Below, in pieces: positions 48,401 to 60,389 of a DNA stretch of 64,000 bases. The translations under genes and the position numbers were made by a program. The notes beneath the pieces were generated by a model that did not search any database, was not told the origin of the DNA, and was given only the letters and a program-made list of their open reading frames with translations. Origin of the DNA: Azadirachta indica (lineage: Eukaryota > Streptophyta > Magnoliopsida > Sapindales > Meliaceae); contig CM040441.1 in NCBI GenBank assembly GCA_022749755.1, positions 17,671,475-17,735,474 on the forward strand, written 5' to 3'. Each line of letters begins with the position of its first letter. Within the stretch, counting starts at the first letter, position 1.

Positions 48401-51400
48401 GTTTATAGTACAAATAATGCTAACAACATCTATAATATTCCAGGACTAATGCAACTTGCAATATAAAATGTAAGAGAGTGAACCCAAACACTTAAAAAAT
48501 GATAATAGAAGTAATTTGATACTCACAGTTATACTCGGTCCATCCAATAACTTGCATTTCAAGATCATACAATACTAGCTTGTTCGAAAGTACTAAATCT
48601 GCAAGGGAAATAATAACAACAGAATAGATCTTGTAAGGATATAACAGAAAAGCTTTTTCTTTCATTTTTTTGCAGAGAAACAAGAGAAGAAAATTAAAAT
48701 TAACTATAAAAGAAATCTAAAAATGAGGGGACTAAAAGTCCACAAAGAAAAAAAACAAAGAAATCCCTAAGAGCAAAAGCAAACCATGAAATTCTACAAA
48801 GAAGGAACCCAACTGAGCAAAAGAACCCCCCAAACACCCAAAACCTACAGTCTTTAGAATGTAGAACCTATTAGGTTATAGCCATTTACTAGTTAAGTAA
48901 AATAAAGAAGAAAACAGAGATATCTTTGAAATCTACAGAGCAGAGATATCTTTAAAATCTCCAGTGATAGAAGACCAGAGGAAAGTCCAACACGGTCAAT
49001 TTATACGTGCGGAAAACTTATTCCGTATAAGGTCCACTAAATGTCGAATGACTCTATGCAAGAATCTTTAAAATGCTTGTAGGTGGTGACTAGGTGATTC
49101 CAGTTTGCAGGCATAGAAACTTGAAGCAAGGAGAATTAAAATATTAATTTGCAATATTAACTTCTTTGAAAATGTTTCAAGAATGCTGCAACTGAATATA
49201 TCATGCACTTGTCTTTAATTAAAAAGGGGTTACTTAACCACATCATATTTTGACAAACATCAAATTGTCACCAAGTTTTCTCTAAGTCCAACTGCAACCC
49301 TGCAATGTTAGTTTCTACTGTTAAAAGGGCTGGTTGACTATAGTTGATTGAATAAAGTACATTTTTGTGGTTATGTTACATGAGATCTATGCAAAATGAC
49401 AAAAATACCTTAATATATATGTATATATATATAATTTTTTAAAGTTTTAAAATTAATTATAAAAGAAATTTTTTTTTTCCATTCTTTCATTTTTCTCCTC
49501 CCTTATTTTCTCCATAAACCAATAATAAAATAGCTTATACAAATTAATTCCAACAAACAAAAACCAACTCCTAACAAAATTTATCACCATGTGTCACCAT
49601 CATAACAAATCAAACCACCATTTTTAAAAATCTAGTAAAAAATAAATCAAAATAAAGGGAAACGCTTCTGCCAAGTGCTGACCATACATGGGCAAGGCAT
49701 GGTCACAGCACAATGGCAGATATGAAATGGAAAAGAAAAGGGAATGCGAGGGAGAAAAAAAAAATCTTTTATATGTGTACGGTATTTTTGTATTTCCACA
49801 CCTATATTATTAATTTTATTTTATACAATTACCATTTTATCCTTAAACCAATTAGCTTTAATGAAAGACCGTAACAACTAACAACTTACAGAAAACTTGG
49901 AGGCAATTTGATGTTTGTCGAATAAAGATGGTTGTAAGCTAAACTTTACCTTTAAGAAAATCAGTTGCAAGAATTATATTTTCCACTGATTTTCACTATT
50001 CATCATTGTCCACAGTCATACATATAGTCTGTCACGGAATAGTTAACTAGAAACCACGGAAATGAACATGTTTTATAAGGGAACTCAGGCCTAGCTGTGT
50101 TTTACATAACAAGGTTCCAAGTAAATCATGAAACATTTTCAAAATAAGCATATTCATAATTAGAATCTTAAAATGGCCTAGTGGTAGCAAAAGACAGAAT
50201 ATGAAATGAATGGGCTCACGAAGACAGGAACATGAAAACATTTGAATGGTAGAACTTATTTATATTTCTTTCTTTAGGAGAATCAACTACTTACAAATGC
50301 ACCAATATTTTGGCACTAGTTGGAGGTAAGAAGATGGCAAATAACAATGTAGGTAAAGGTAGTGAGAAAGGACAATATTGACATTAACAAGGATTTAACT
50401 AACATAAGCCCCTGAATGATGAGAATGAATTCATCCACTGTCCTTGAGTGTTTGGTATCACACTTAAAAGGAGGGAGTCTGAATGTACGGTTAACAGGTA
50501 CACACTAAATAAAACACATGGAGATAGCTTATATACGAAGATTACACACAAAATAATCATTCAGCTTGAGTTAACATCAACATGTATAAAATATTGGGCA
50601 TACCTCCCAAAAGTGTCATGTTCTTCCTATCCCTAGATTGCATTCCACTGTTTTGCCAACCTATACACCACAAACCCTCCTGCAAGAACCAGTATCATCA
50701 AATGAGATTATTCAAAGAAATGGCCAGCGTGACAACAAGAGTACTATAGCAGAATATAAAATATAAATGTTATGCAAGAACCACAGCTTCAACAAAATTG
50801 GAGGTTGAGGTAGTTTGACCATGTTCAAAAAGACTGATTCCCACGCCAGCACCACTAAGGATTGCAAAGTTCTATCGGAGGACATAAGCTAAAAGCAGTA
50901 TCTTAGGCAATGATCTGAAATTTAAAGCCCTGGATTATCCCGAGAAAACTGATAGGTTAAGGCCAGTCCATAAATATGCATATTTCCTATATCCAACCAA
51001 AGTATGAACAGTCAAGATTTTGTGAGTAATCAGGAGGATACCTGGCGTGTATAATTACGAAAACTTAAATAATCTCAAAACTTCTTAAATACAAATAAAC
51101 TTTTAATCGAAATGATAAAACCAAAATGGGCACAGAAACAAAACTGATAATCATGCTTGTAAAGCAAAGAAGACACGAAAAACTTCATTATAAATACATT
51201 TGAAGAAAAGAATTTGGGGCAATTGCCTAGAATATGGGCAGAGTACTCAAATCCAGAAACTATTCAGAAGCAAAAACAGCCCTGGCCAAAGAAATTGATA
51301 GTATTACACAAAATATTTTCCAGGAAATTAACATCCCCTCCATTATCATATATTAATATCTTAACCCACCTATTCATGCTTTGTAACCCCTAGCTATGCC

Positions 51401-54400
51401 ACTATCAGTGATTTTATGTCAACATATTTATGGCAATGCAATTCACCATCGTCCCACCAATGATTTGGTGCTAGAACCAACCAAATGGCAACTGAACTAA
51501 GAAACAAGGTTTGTGGGTATCATAGCATATTTGAACATATTAATCCTCCATAAGACAATCATTACAAATTCCAACTTTCCAGCGAAACATTTTGAAAATA
51601 ACACACTAGAGGAACTTATTGGATGATATCGTAATTGTGGCATTTAATTATGAAGTTCACGGTTGACCAACAAAAGGCATCGCCAAGATAACTTTGTAAA
51701 AAACTATATTCACATTGTTTAAAGGGATGTAAAAGTTTGATAAAATCTTTCCATGGACGATACTTGAGAGAAAAACCTCAAGCAAGCAAGAATACTATAA
51801 AGGAAAACATCAATGAAGAAAGCACTAATAAATGTCAATAGCTCAAGATACTTACAAATGGGAATAGATACTCGTGTGGATAAACCTTCAGAGAAACAGA
51901 ATTTTCAAAATGAAAAGTGACATTTGGAAATCCCTCATCAACACTACAAAAGGAAACAATGTATGCAAGTAACTAGCATTAGACCCATTACATGAAATGA
52001 ATATTGAATTAAATTCATCTCTGCAATGCATACTTCAATAAAGCATACACATCAAACATATCAAGCAAAAGGAAAATAGATGGTTAAATTAATGAAATAA
52101 TGTGAATTCAGAATCAGTAATTAATGTTCAAAACCATTATCACTATCACTGAGAATGATGTGTTCAATAACTAATGGAGTTAAGAAGCTCCATCAGCAAA
52201 ATAAAATACTGGTCATTTGGTAATCACATAGAACAAAGCATCTGAAACAGAGTTACACAGTTTGTCCCAGTAATTTACAACAAAAACTGTACAACATAAA
52301 CTAGGTACAATAATAAACAAAAGAGTAAGTAGATATAATATTTTTAAAAAAAAATTTATGTGAGCAGAACTGAATAGCAAAACCTCTTATACCATCCCAA
52401 GAGATTTTACTAGTTGAACCAACTAGTACCCAACCAGTGTACAGTTATACAATGATCAAGAATACTGCAGTCAAAGATTCCAGACCAGAGTCAACTGCAA
52501 AAATAAAAGCTTTCCTCATTCTTCTTTAAGTTAGTTACCATTTAACTCATCAAACAAAACAAAGAATAAAGGAATTCTACCAATAACCAGAAACTGGTAT
52601 ACTGAGCACCTAGAGATTATAAAATAAATATCTGTAAATATTAATCACTTAAATCAGTCCCCAAGAGATGCTTAGTATTAAAGATGTCTAGAGATAAATA
52701 ACACGCATTCAAAAGGATAAAACAGAAAACATTATATTAACATTTTTCCTCAAGCATCTTCTCATATTTTCACATGAAAGTAGAGTTCTCAGACAGTGTT
52801 GTTGCTGTCATCTATCATATTGAGAATAATGCCGGTAAAATGCAGCATACCTTTCAGAGTACTGAAAGCATGTATACTCATCATGAACAGTCCGGACTTT
52901 CAAATCAGGCTGCTGAGAGATTATCTAAAAATGAGATATAGAACATTGTAAGGAGGCATTTTCCACTAACATTCCCCAAAATGTAAAAATTCAAATATTG
53001 CATACCTTACTTACTAATGGCTCATAAACCATTTCTGGAAGATAGGCCAAGGTTGTACCACTATCTATTATTGTCCCTTTTCTGTCTCCCACTCCAAATA
53101 CATCTGTTGGAAGATTTAGGAAATCACGACCAACTTGAACTGCCGTCATATTGACACTGTAATGTGGCCTAAAATTTTTTTATAACAAGACATAACTTAA
53201 TAGATGAAACTTCCGTGCCCAAAATTTAACAGGATTGAGAAAAACTTACTGAATGAAGAACAATTTGCATGACAACACAATGAATAATGCAAAAGAATAA
53301 GAAACTACAAGTGGACATACAAAAGAACAAACTTAGAAATTAAGACCATATATGAGAACGTATGACAATGTGCAGTTTCATGGTTGGAGCATCTTATTAT
53401 AACCACTAACAATGCACAATGACAACAGAGTTGAGAATTGATGTTTTTCACAATTTGATCACCACAGAAGTGATAACAAGCACCTTGACTTGAATGCAAT
53501 ATCTTGATATTCCGCTAGACTAATCTACACCAATGAAGCACCAAATCCTTGTATTTAGAAGTAATATTTTCTTCTTTTGATAGATAAATAATTTTTTTTG
53601 ATAAGTACTTGAATATTGCACATGTTTGGATTACATCAATCAAACATAATTCACCATATAGACAGTAAGAAAACTTATCACTCGAAGTCAATCTTCTTTT
53701 CAACTTTCTACTTTATTATGAGTATTTTCGGGACCATTGTGCCTACATTTAAGTTTCAAAACAACAATTAAATTGTTTTTCACTTTTCTGTTATATTTGA
53801 CATCTAGTGGTTCTATCCACAGTAGAGTAGCTTCAAGGCCACAATAACTCAATCCAAAACACATCCAATATTTCACTTCTAAGTCTTTGTAAGCCCTAGG
53901 AGTACTCTTTTCCCCACCCACCTTTTCCCCCTTCCTCTTATACATACATGTAGATATAATCTTGCATATAGATCTTAATTTCCAGTATCTCACGGTTTCT
54001 CATAATTTCCAAGTTCCAATACACATTTGCTAGCACAAAATGCTTATTGTTTTATATTGTTCAGGAAAAGAAGAAAAAGATAATTGTTTATTTCTCCCAT
54101 ATCATCAAAACAAGTACAGCACTTAAGAGCCTTGCTAGCACATCAATTATTTGGCGAGAAACAGCATGCGTGTGTTGCTTTTAACTTTTAGTTTTCAGGT
54201 CCAAGGATATATTACTAGCTTGTTACATTTACAGAAATGGCATATACTCCTTCCCAAATTCTTTCTTTTTGGTTAAACATATGCATTTACTAATTTTATT
54301 GTATTAAGTTCTCAATTAGTTTTCCTTTTTTTCTTTTTTGGTTTTTGAGGAAAAAAATAGTGAAGATTACTTTAGGGGTGATGGCTCTAGTTAAGATTAT

Positions 54401-57114
54401 TTTAGGGGTGTACAAATAAAGTAAAAGAGAAAAAAATGTGATATTTAATTTTTAGCACATGATATGTTGAGAAAATGACGGTCAAGAGTAATTTGACACT
54501 ATTTAAACTCTCCTTAAACTGAAACATGCAGCAAAATGGATTTGACAGCTCTCTTCCCCCTCACAATCTCTCTCATTTGCTGGATGTTTCAGTGAATTGA
54601 CAACTCTCTTCCTCCTCACATCCTCTCTCTTTTCTTTGGATAAAGAGTAGACTGAAGATTTGTTTATTCAAAAGATCAAAGCTGCAAAAACGGTTGAACA
54701 GAGGTGCAGCAACAACAAAGAATCTACAACATATTATATAATCCAGTTTACACAACATATCAATCATAAACATTATTTCATGAAAATATTAAATGGTCCT
54801 AAACCAATATCTAATATTAAAGAACCTAGTCTCTTGTATCTTGGTAGTGCACACGTCATTAATCTTTAGTGAACCAATGTCATTAAAAACCCATCGAAAA
54901 AGTTCCTACCTGTAGATAAACTGCATGCAGTTTTATCTAACCCATTCTAAAACTAAATGTTGCCAGATGATGATTATTGCTAAAAGTTGGAAGAGTGCCT
55001 TTACATGAAGGGAATTTTCAATAGTTTACGCTTAAATACACAGATGAACTAGGTTATCATAGATAAATACACAAAGTATCTATTCCATCACCTTTCACCT
55101 TATTCCTTTAGAGAGATTTCTCCTTAGGCCTCACAACGAAGCTCAATAAACCAATTCAATGAAAGCCACCTTCTTGGTTTCATTTCACTTTGTACGCACA
55201 GTTCTAGCTCATACACCTCTCAGTGACCCAAATCATCAAAGTCAGTGATCAAAAGCAAAGGGATGCCTTACCAACAAGCTAAGGAACTTGCAGTAGCAAT
55301 CGAGTATTTGAGGCATTTTAATCAAGTTTACTCAGTGCAAAATAAAGATATACTGATTTTAAAGCACAAAAGAAGTCAACTCCATCATTTGGTGTACTAT
55401 ATTATGTTATAAGCCTCTTCCAACTACTATCTGTGTCCAATAACTACTAATCAAATAGTTAAATTAATCACCTTTTGTGCGCCTTCTACTAGTCGTCATT
55501 GATAAATATAGCCTCTCAGAAACAAATTTTGCCTGGGCCAAAAAGTAAGAATAACGAATTGGCAACAATAAAGAACCACAACAATTTAAGAACACCATGT
55601 AATATTGTTTTCATCCAAAAAGAATTAGAATCATAGAAGCTACTAATAAAAACAAAATAAAGCAAAAATGAAATTGTTTCTTATCAAAAGTAATAAAAAA
55701 GTAAAGAATAAACAAACCTAATCTGATCAGCAAAATATTTGAATAAAAAAATGAAATAAAAAGCACTCACAAGGCAGAACCCATAAATAGAAACATGGAA
55801 AGCAAAAACTGATTATTTTTTTCACGTAATATAACACTTACTGATTCGGTACCAAAGGAGTCGTGTTAACTTCTGGCTGAACAACATGCCCGATGGCAAA
55901 GATACCACCTCCATTTATTCCATCTAAGCAGTGAGCAAACATCTTCCTCACCCCTCCAGACAAAGCCAGTTGTGAAATCAAAGATGAATTAGATTTTCCA
56001 AAACCAATTATCCCATCAAGTGCTGCTTCATTAGATGAATCTAGATTCCCCGATTGTCTAGCACCACAACTTTAAAAAGAATAAAAGAAATGAATATGCA
56101 TAAATATTAATATCAATGCATGCATAATTCATCAATTATAAAATGTGTAATTCTCGCAATCTGACATAAAAGAGAAAAAAAATTATAGAATGGATACAAT
56201 TCAAGATGACTCAAACGTTCAAAACTAGCATTTACAGTAAATTTATCAAACAGATATTGGAAAACGATTGTAGCCTTGTTTTCAATCCTCGTGCTATTGA
56301 ATTCAGTTTTTTTTTTTTTATAAATAAGAAATATGAAAACAAACCTTTTTAATGAGAAAAGAAATACAGAAATTGTGAACAGACCACTCCTAATATCTAC
56401 GCACTACAAATAAAGTACAAAGGGATCATAAAAGCTAATACAGTATCACAATCTCTCAAACAATGAGACCTTGAACTGAAGGATATTCTAGTTTCTTTGC
56501 ACAAATTGGCCCATAATGTAGAAGCAGTTGGACGGTGGAGAAATAGATCATCAGCTCTCTCTCTCTCTCTCTCCGTCTCTCTCTGTGTATAAGTAGACAT
56601 TGAAACTACAATGGAGATTCTAGTTTCTTTGCATAAATTGCCCACAAGATTGATGTTGTTGGACAGTGGAGAAACAGACTGTCAGCTGTCTCTTACTATT
56701 CCTACACAGAACACACCAAGATGGGCATAAATTCATTCCAGTATGCCTTCTTTGAATAACATCAGCAGTGTTAATTCTTCCATTAGTAAAAGAACAAGGA
56801 CATAACTGGATGCTTGGAAGGATTTGGCCTTCCAAATCATTTGTTTGAAGTCCCCAGCAGCACTATTAACTCTTCCTTTTGTTTACTAAACTTTTCTTCT
56901 GCTTTTGTAACAAGCAAGGACTGCATCATTAATTTGTCTCCCCTTAATAAAAGCTGATTGGAGCTCAATATGGCATCTTTCTGAACAAACCTCAATCTAA
57001 GAGAAAGGACTTTAGCTACAAGCTTGTCACTAGGTTAATAGGCCTAAATCTTTAATCTTCCCATAATCTTCTTTCAGGATCAGGCAAATGAAGAACATTC
57101 CAAGCTCTTACAAT

Positions 57115-57147
<33 letters not shown>

Positions 57148-58777
57148 ATATACTGATACTTCCATAACAGATTTTTGTGAATACTCTTTGTAATTATCAA
57201 AAATTGACTTTCAACAGGCCTCTTTATCCATCACCTACTTCACAGTAAAAATACAATTTAATCAGAAGTCAAGTGGAAAGGAAGAAACCGCAGTCGAAAG
57301 AGAAGAAAACCAAGATAACTTAAGTTCACATGCATAGAGTAGCTCATTATCAGAAGCAAATTGAATAGTAACTGAAACAACTCAACCTAATGGAAGAAAC
57401 CAGCAGAACTAGTTGCATAACTTGAAAATTGGTTACAAAAATTAGTAGCAATGTTGGGGTTTTTAAGCCCCACGATACCCTGAAAAAGGACCAGAATCCT
57501 CAGAATATTTATGCACATAGCTAATTACTAAAATACCACTCATATAAATATGCATTAGAATCAAGAGCATTCAAAAGTGCAGAGCAACACACCCAAATAT
57601 AATGCTTCCATTTGCTGATGTAGTTTGGAGATCCCCAGAAACTCGATCATATTGTACAACATCCTTGACGAAGTATCCAGCAGTGGAGCTCCCATCTCCA
57701 TATATCTCAAGATACGGACATGACATATTAGCTATGCAACCATTTAATGGGCCTCCAAAAACATCATAACAAAATTCTTGATCACAGGTAACCAACTTCC
57801 CAGTGGACGAGTCCTTTATATCATATAATGTAAGCTCAATCTAATATAAGAAGAAAAACAGTACACCTGTAATCTCTATGATGTAGATATCAATAGGAAA
57901 TAAAACAAGAAATGCCAAAAAAGAGTAAAGTAATTAAGTAAGAGTGCCGTACACCAAGGGAGCTTCTGCTTGGGCATTCTTTGCATTCTTTGCAATTTAC
58001 CCACATTATATCACTTCCTGTATCTACTTGAACATAATAGTCCTTTGAAGGTGTTCCAATTCCAATTTTAGCATAATAAAGCCTACAAAAATCATAATAA
58101 TCATAAAGAGTGTCAACTAATTTAATAATATTGAAGTAATAGAATGCATTTGAATAATACTGAGTACAAAAAGTGTTTTTGAGCAATATGTTTGTTGTAA
58201 ATACACTTGAAAGTGTTTCCCTAAAGTATCTTTTTGATTACAAGGTGGATACAAAGTGTGTTTTTGATTATTTTGACAATCTTATAATTGTCAAAAGTAC
58301 TCTAGGTGCTTTAACTATTTTAAGGCACACAAAAAATATGAGTAATCAAACTATTCTTTAAATAAAGAATCTAGAATTAAAAATTACGGTAATTATACAA
58401 AAATCAAGTGTAGGTGAACAGAAAGAAATAGAAAAACAAACAATCAATCAATCGCATCATTTTAAAAGCACGAATTTTGCGGCAAAAGAGTGAAACAATG
58501 AAACCAACCCGACACCGTCGGGGCGACTGGTGCCGCCTAAAGGAAGATCGACGCCTGCTAGAATACGAAGCTGACGGCGGCTATCGTGTTCTTTGAGGAC
58601 ACTGAGAGAGCGTTCACAGCCGGCGTATCTGTACTTGACGCTGAACACTCCATGATTTGCAGAGACGCCAGCAATAGTATCAATAATAGTCGTCGTAACT
58701 ACGAGAAATGAAACGGCCGCAAGAGAAACGGCGTCGTAGGTTAATGAAGCTCTGATCATAGCCATCATCTCGTTCAT
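45445..58777 (-). CDS. Aspartic protease, A1 family, GPI-tail type (aspartic proteinase 36/39-like)
   Basis: Ten exons: 58777-58509, 58082-57953, 57840-57593, 56069-55842, 53168-53006, 52924-52851, 51943-51856, 50679-50604, 48598-48527 and 45599-45445. They join in frame with GT..AG borders to 500 residues. Residues about 11-40 are a hydrophobic signal sequence. The first catalytic motif VDTGSD (Asp110) is in exon 2 and the second IIDSGTT (Asp327) in exon 5, so both aspartates are present. LYYAKIGIGTP and CPYLEIYGDGSSTAGYFVKD match plant atypical aspartic proteases. The last exon encodes a Ser-rich stretch (YLSSDCG) then a hydrophobic C-terminal end (GIILLLLTMLLHLLIHQS), as expected for GPI anchoring. 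Arabidopsis A36 and A39 are pollen and pollen-tube surface proteases; the same role here is only inferred. Introns contain a LINE 3' end, an inverted-repeat element, a dispersed repeat and a LINE RT fragment. Start at 58777 is the first ATG; later in-frame ATGs at codons 4 and 5 are possible. Confidence 0.93.
47035..47637 (+). mobile_element. 5'-truncated LINE 3' end (protease intron 9, antisense to gene)
   Basis: Around 47084-47134 the plus strand reads ESINHLFLHFKVGSSLW, the conserved end of the zinc-binding domain after plant LINE reverse transcriptases. It is followed after a frame change by PSIVDALLLENVCAFEE. The sequence ends with GTTGTTTCCTATCAAATAAG and a 12-base A tract at about 47626-47637, typical of plant LINE tails. 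No flanking target duplication was confirmed, and stops and frameshifts show it is dead. Confidence 0.75.
48655..48980 (-). repeat. Dispersed A-tailed repeat, copy B (protease intron 8)
   Basis: It is homologous over about 250 bp to copy A at 5990-6290, in the same strand sense. On the minus strand it reads TTTCAAAGATATCTC, TTCTTCTTTATTTTACTTAA, then ends in CTGCAAAAAAATGAAAGAAA. A short direct duplication (GAGATATCTTT.AAATCT) lies near its 5' end at 48918-48960. The A-rich end lies close to the exon 9 acceptor of the host gene. Confidence 0.55.
49252..49919. mobile_element. Inverted-repeat MITE-like element in protease intron 8 (668 bp)
   Basis: The left end GACAAACATCAAATTGTCAC and the reverse-complemented right end GACAAACATCAAATTGCCTC match, and the arms continue together through CCAAGTTTTCT and TAAGT for about 40 bases. 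Weaker pairing continues inside. The core is T-rich with TATATA runs. No transposase frame and no convincing target duplication were seen, so the superfamily is open. Confidence 0.6.
56487..56690. repeat. Tandem duplication inside the LINE fragment
   Basis: ATTCTAGTTTCTTTGCA occurs at about 56488 and 56617, each followed by AAATTG, a TTGGAC.GTGGAGAAA block and a TCAGCT end. The unit is about 130 bp; the first copy ends in a CT repeat. Confidence 0.75.
56554..56585. repeat. CT microsatellite
   Basis: Interrupted CT repeat (one CCGT break) inside the protease intron and the LINE duplication. Confidence 0.9.
57117..57146. repeat. AG microsatellite
   Basis: About 15 uninterrupted AG units at the 5' border of the minus-strand LINE fragment in protease intron 3. 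Confidence 0.95.
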
Positions 58778-60389
58778 TATGGCTTTGCTTTGCTTTGCTT
58801 TATTATTTTTATTTTTATTTTTATTTTTTTATTTTTTCTGTTTCACCGGTAAGAGAAAGAGAATGTCGCCCGTGGGTCCCACAGTTCCGTGCCGGACTCT
58901 ATAACCCGCCCTATATTCACTTTTTTCTCCTTTAGATATGTAATATAGAAATGAAAATTCTAAAAAGTAATTGGCTCCAAATGTAAATTAGAAGTAAACT
59001 AAGAGCTCATTTAAAATTTAAAAAAATTATAAAATAATTTATTTATTGTAGCCTGTAAAAATAGGTAAGTGTAAAGAGAATAAATTAAATATTGGGTTTT
59101 AAAAATAATTTATACGTGTTTAATAAACTTTAACATTCAAATGTTACACTAATGTAAATAATAAAAACTGGCATAAGATAAATGTAAATTATTTTTATAC
59201 CAGTATTTATCTCTTATACATAGATAGCTTTTTTTTTTCTTGCATTCTAAATAAATCTAAATTTTTTTATTTTTTTCATTTTTAGTTTAAAATCTAAATA
59301 TAAGTATTAAGTTATTTATTTTTTCTAAATAAAAAACGTCAATTCTTTACATCTTGTAAATGTTATATATAAATAAATAAATGATAAAATCTTGAAACAA
59401 TTGTTTGCTTTTATAATTGTGTTAATAATTTTGTTATATTTTATGATATTATATAAAAGGTATATATATCCCCTAAATTTTGAAAAAATAGACTAATACT
59501 CTTGAAGTTAGTCTACCATTAATATGACAGATGATAATAGTAACATGTTCATACGCCGGACGAATAATACAAAAGATAATATTATTTTCTTAATTTTAAT
59601 AATTTAGTCTTTATTTTTTGCAATGTCTTGATAAACAAATTTAAAATCTAAAATAAATAAATTCAACAAATTAAAAATTAAGTCAAAAAAATAAATAACC
59701 CTATAATCTTTGTAGATATGTATAGTAATTATACTTTTCTATCCTTATTTTTTGTACCTCAAAATTTATAGGGTAGAGCCAAAAATGAATGATTAGGGAG
59801 TCAAAAAATTAAAAAGTAAAATTATGTAGCTAATATTTTAAAAATAATTAATAAATTAAGGGATAAATAAATAAATTTATAAAATACAAGGACTAAATTA
59901 TATATAAATTAATATAGATTTAAAGTATTATAATAAAAAAATTATGGAGCTTGGGACCGGGCCTTAGGCCCTAAGGCACTCCGTGACTGCTCAAAATAAT
60001 AATTTTTAACGGCAGATAACATAATACTATTGTACAATATTTATGATCCTTTGAGTAAGGGAATGATGTTTTCAAGCGATAAAAAATATATAAAGAAAAA
60101 AATTAATAAAAATAAAAGGAAAATCTTATTTAGATTTTAATTATTTTATTTTCTAGTTAAAGTCGAATTAAGTAAGTTTAAAATTAATTTTACGTGAGAT
60201 AAAATTGTAATTACACATTAAGGATAAAATTGATTTTTAATTCAAATTTTAAAAAATGTCTTATTCTTTACTTTTAATGATGTTGAAACAAAATTGGATA
60301 ACATGCTTGAAGTAACATTAAATTATGTGTTAAATCCAACATTAATTTTTAAAGTTGATGTGATGATACTCTAAAAAGAAAATTAAGAT

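Larger units (their letters stand above)
56400..57120 (-). mobile_element. Degenerate LINE reverse transcriptase / zinc-binding fragment (protease intron 3)
   Basis: On the minus strand RFRPINLVTSL lies near 57030-57060, QSAFIKGRQINDAVLA at about 56913-56960, and GRINTADVIQRRHTG followed by CPSWCVLC at 56704-56781. These are conserved plant LINE ORF2 motifs in the correct order but with most of the RT palm deleted. LFLHC-type zinc-domain sequence occurs twice (near 56672 and 56540) because of a local duplication. The fragment has stops and frameshifts and lies in the same orientation as the host gene. Confidence 0.88.
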
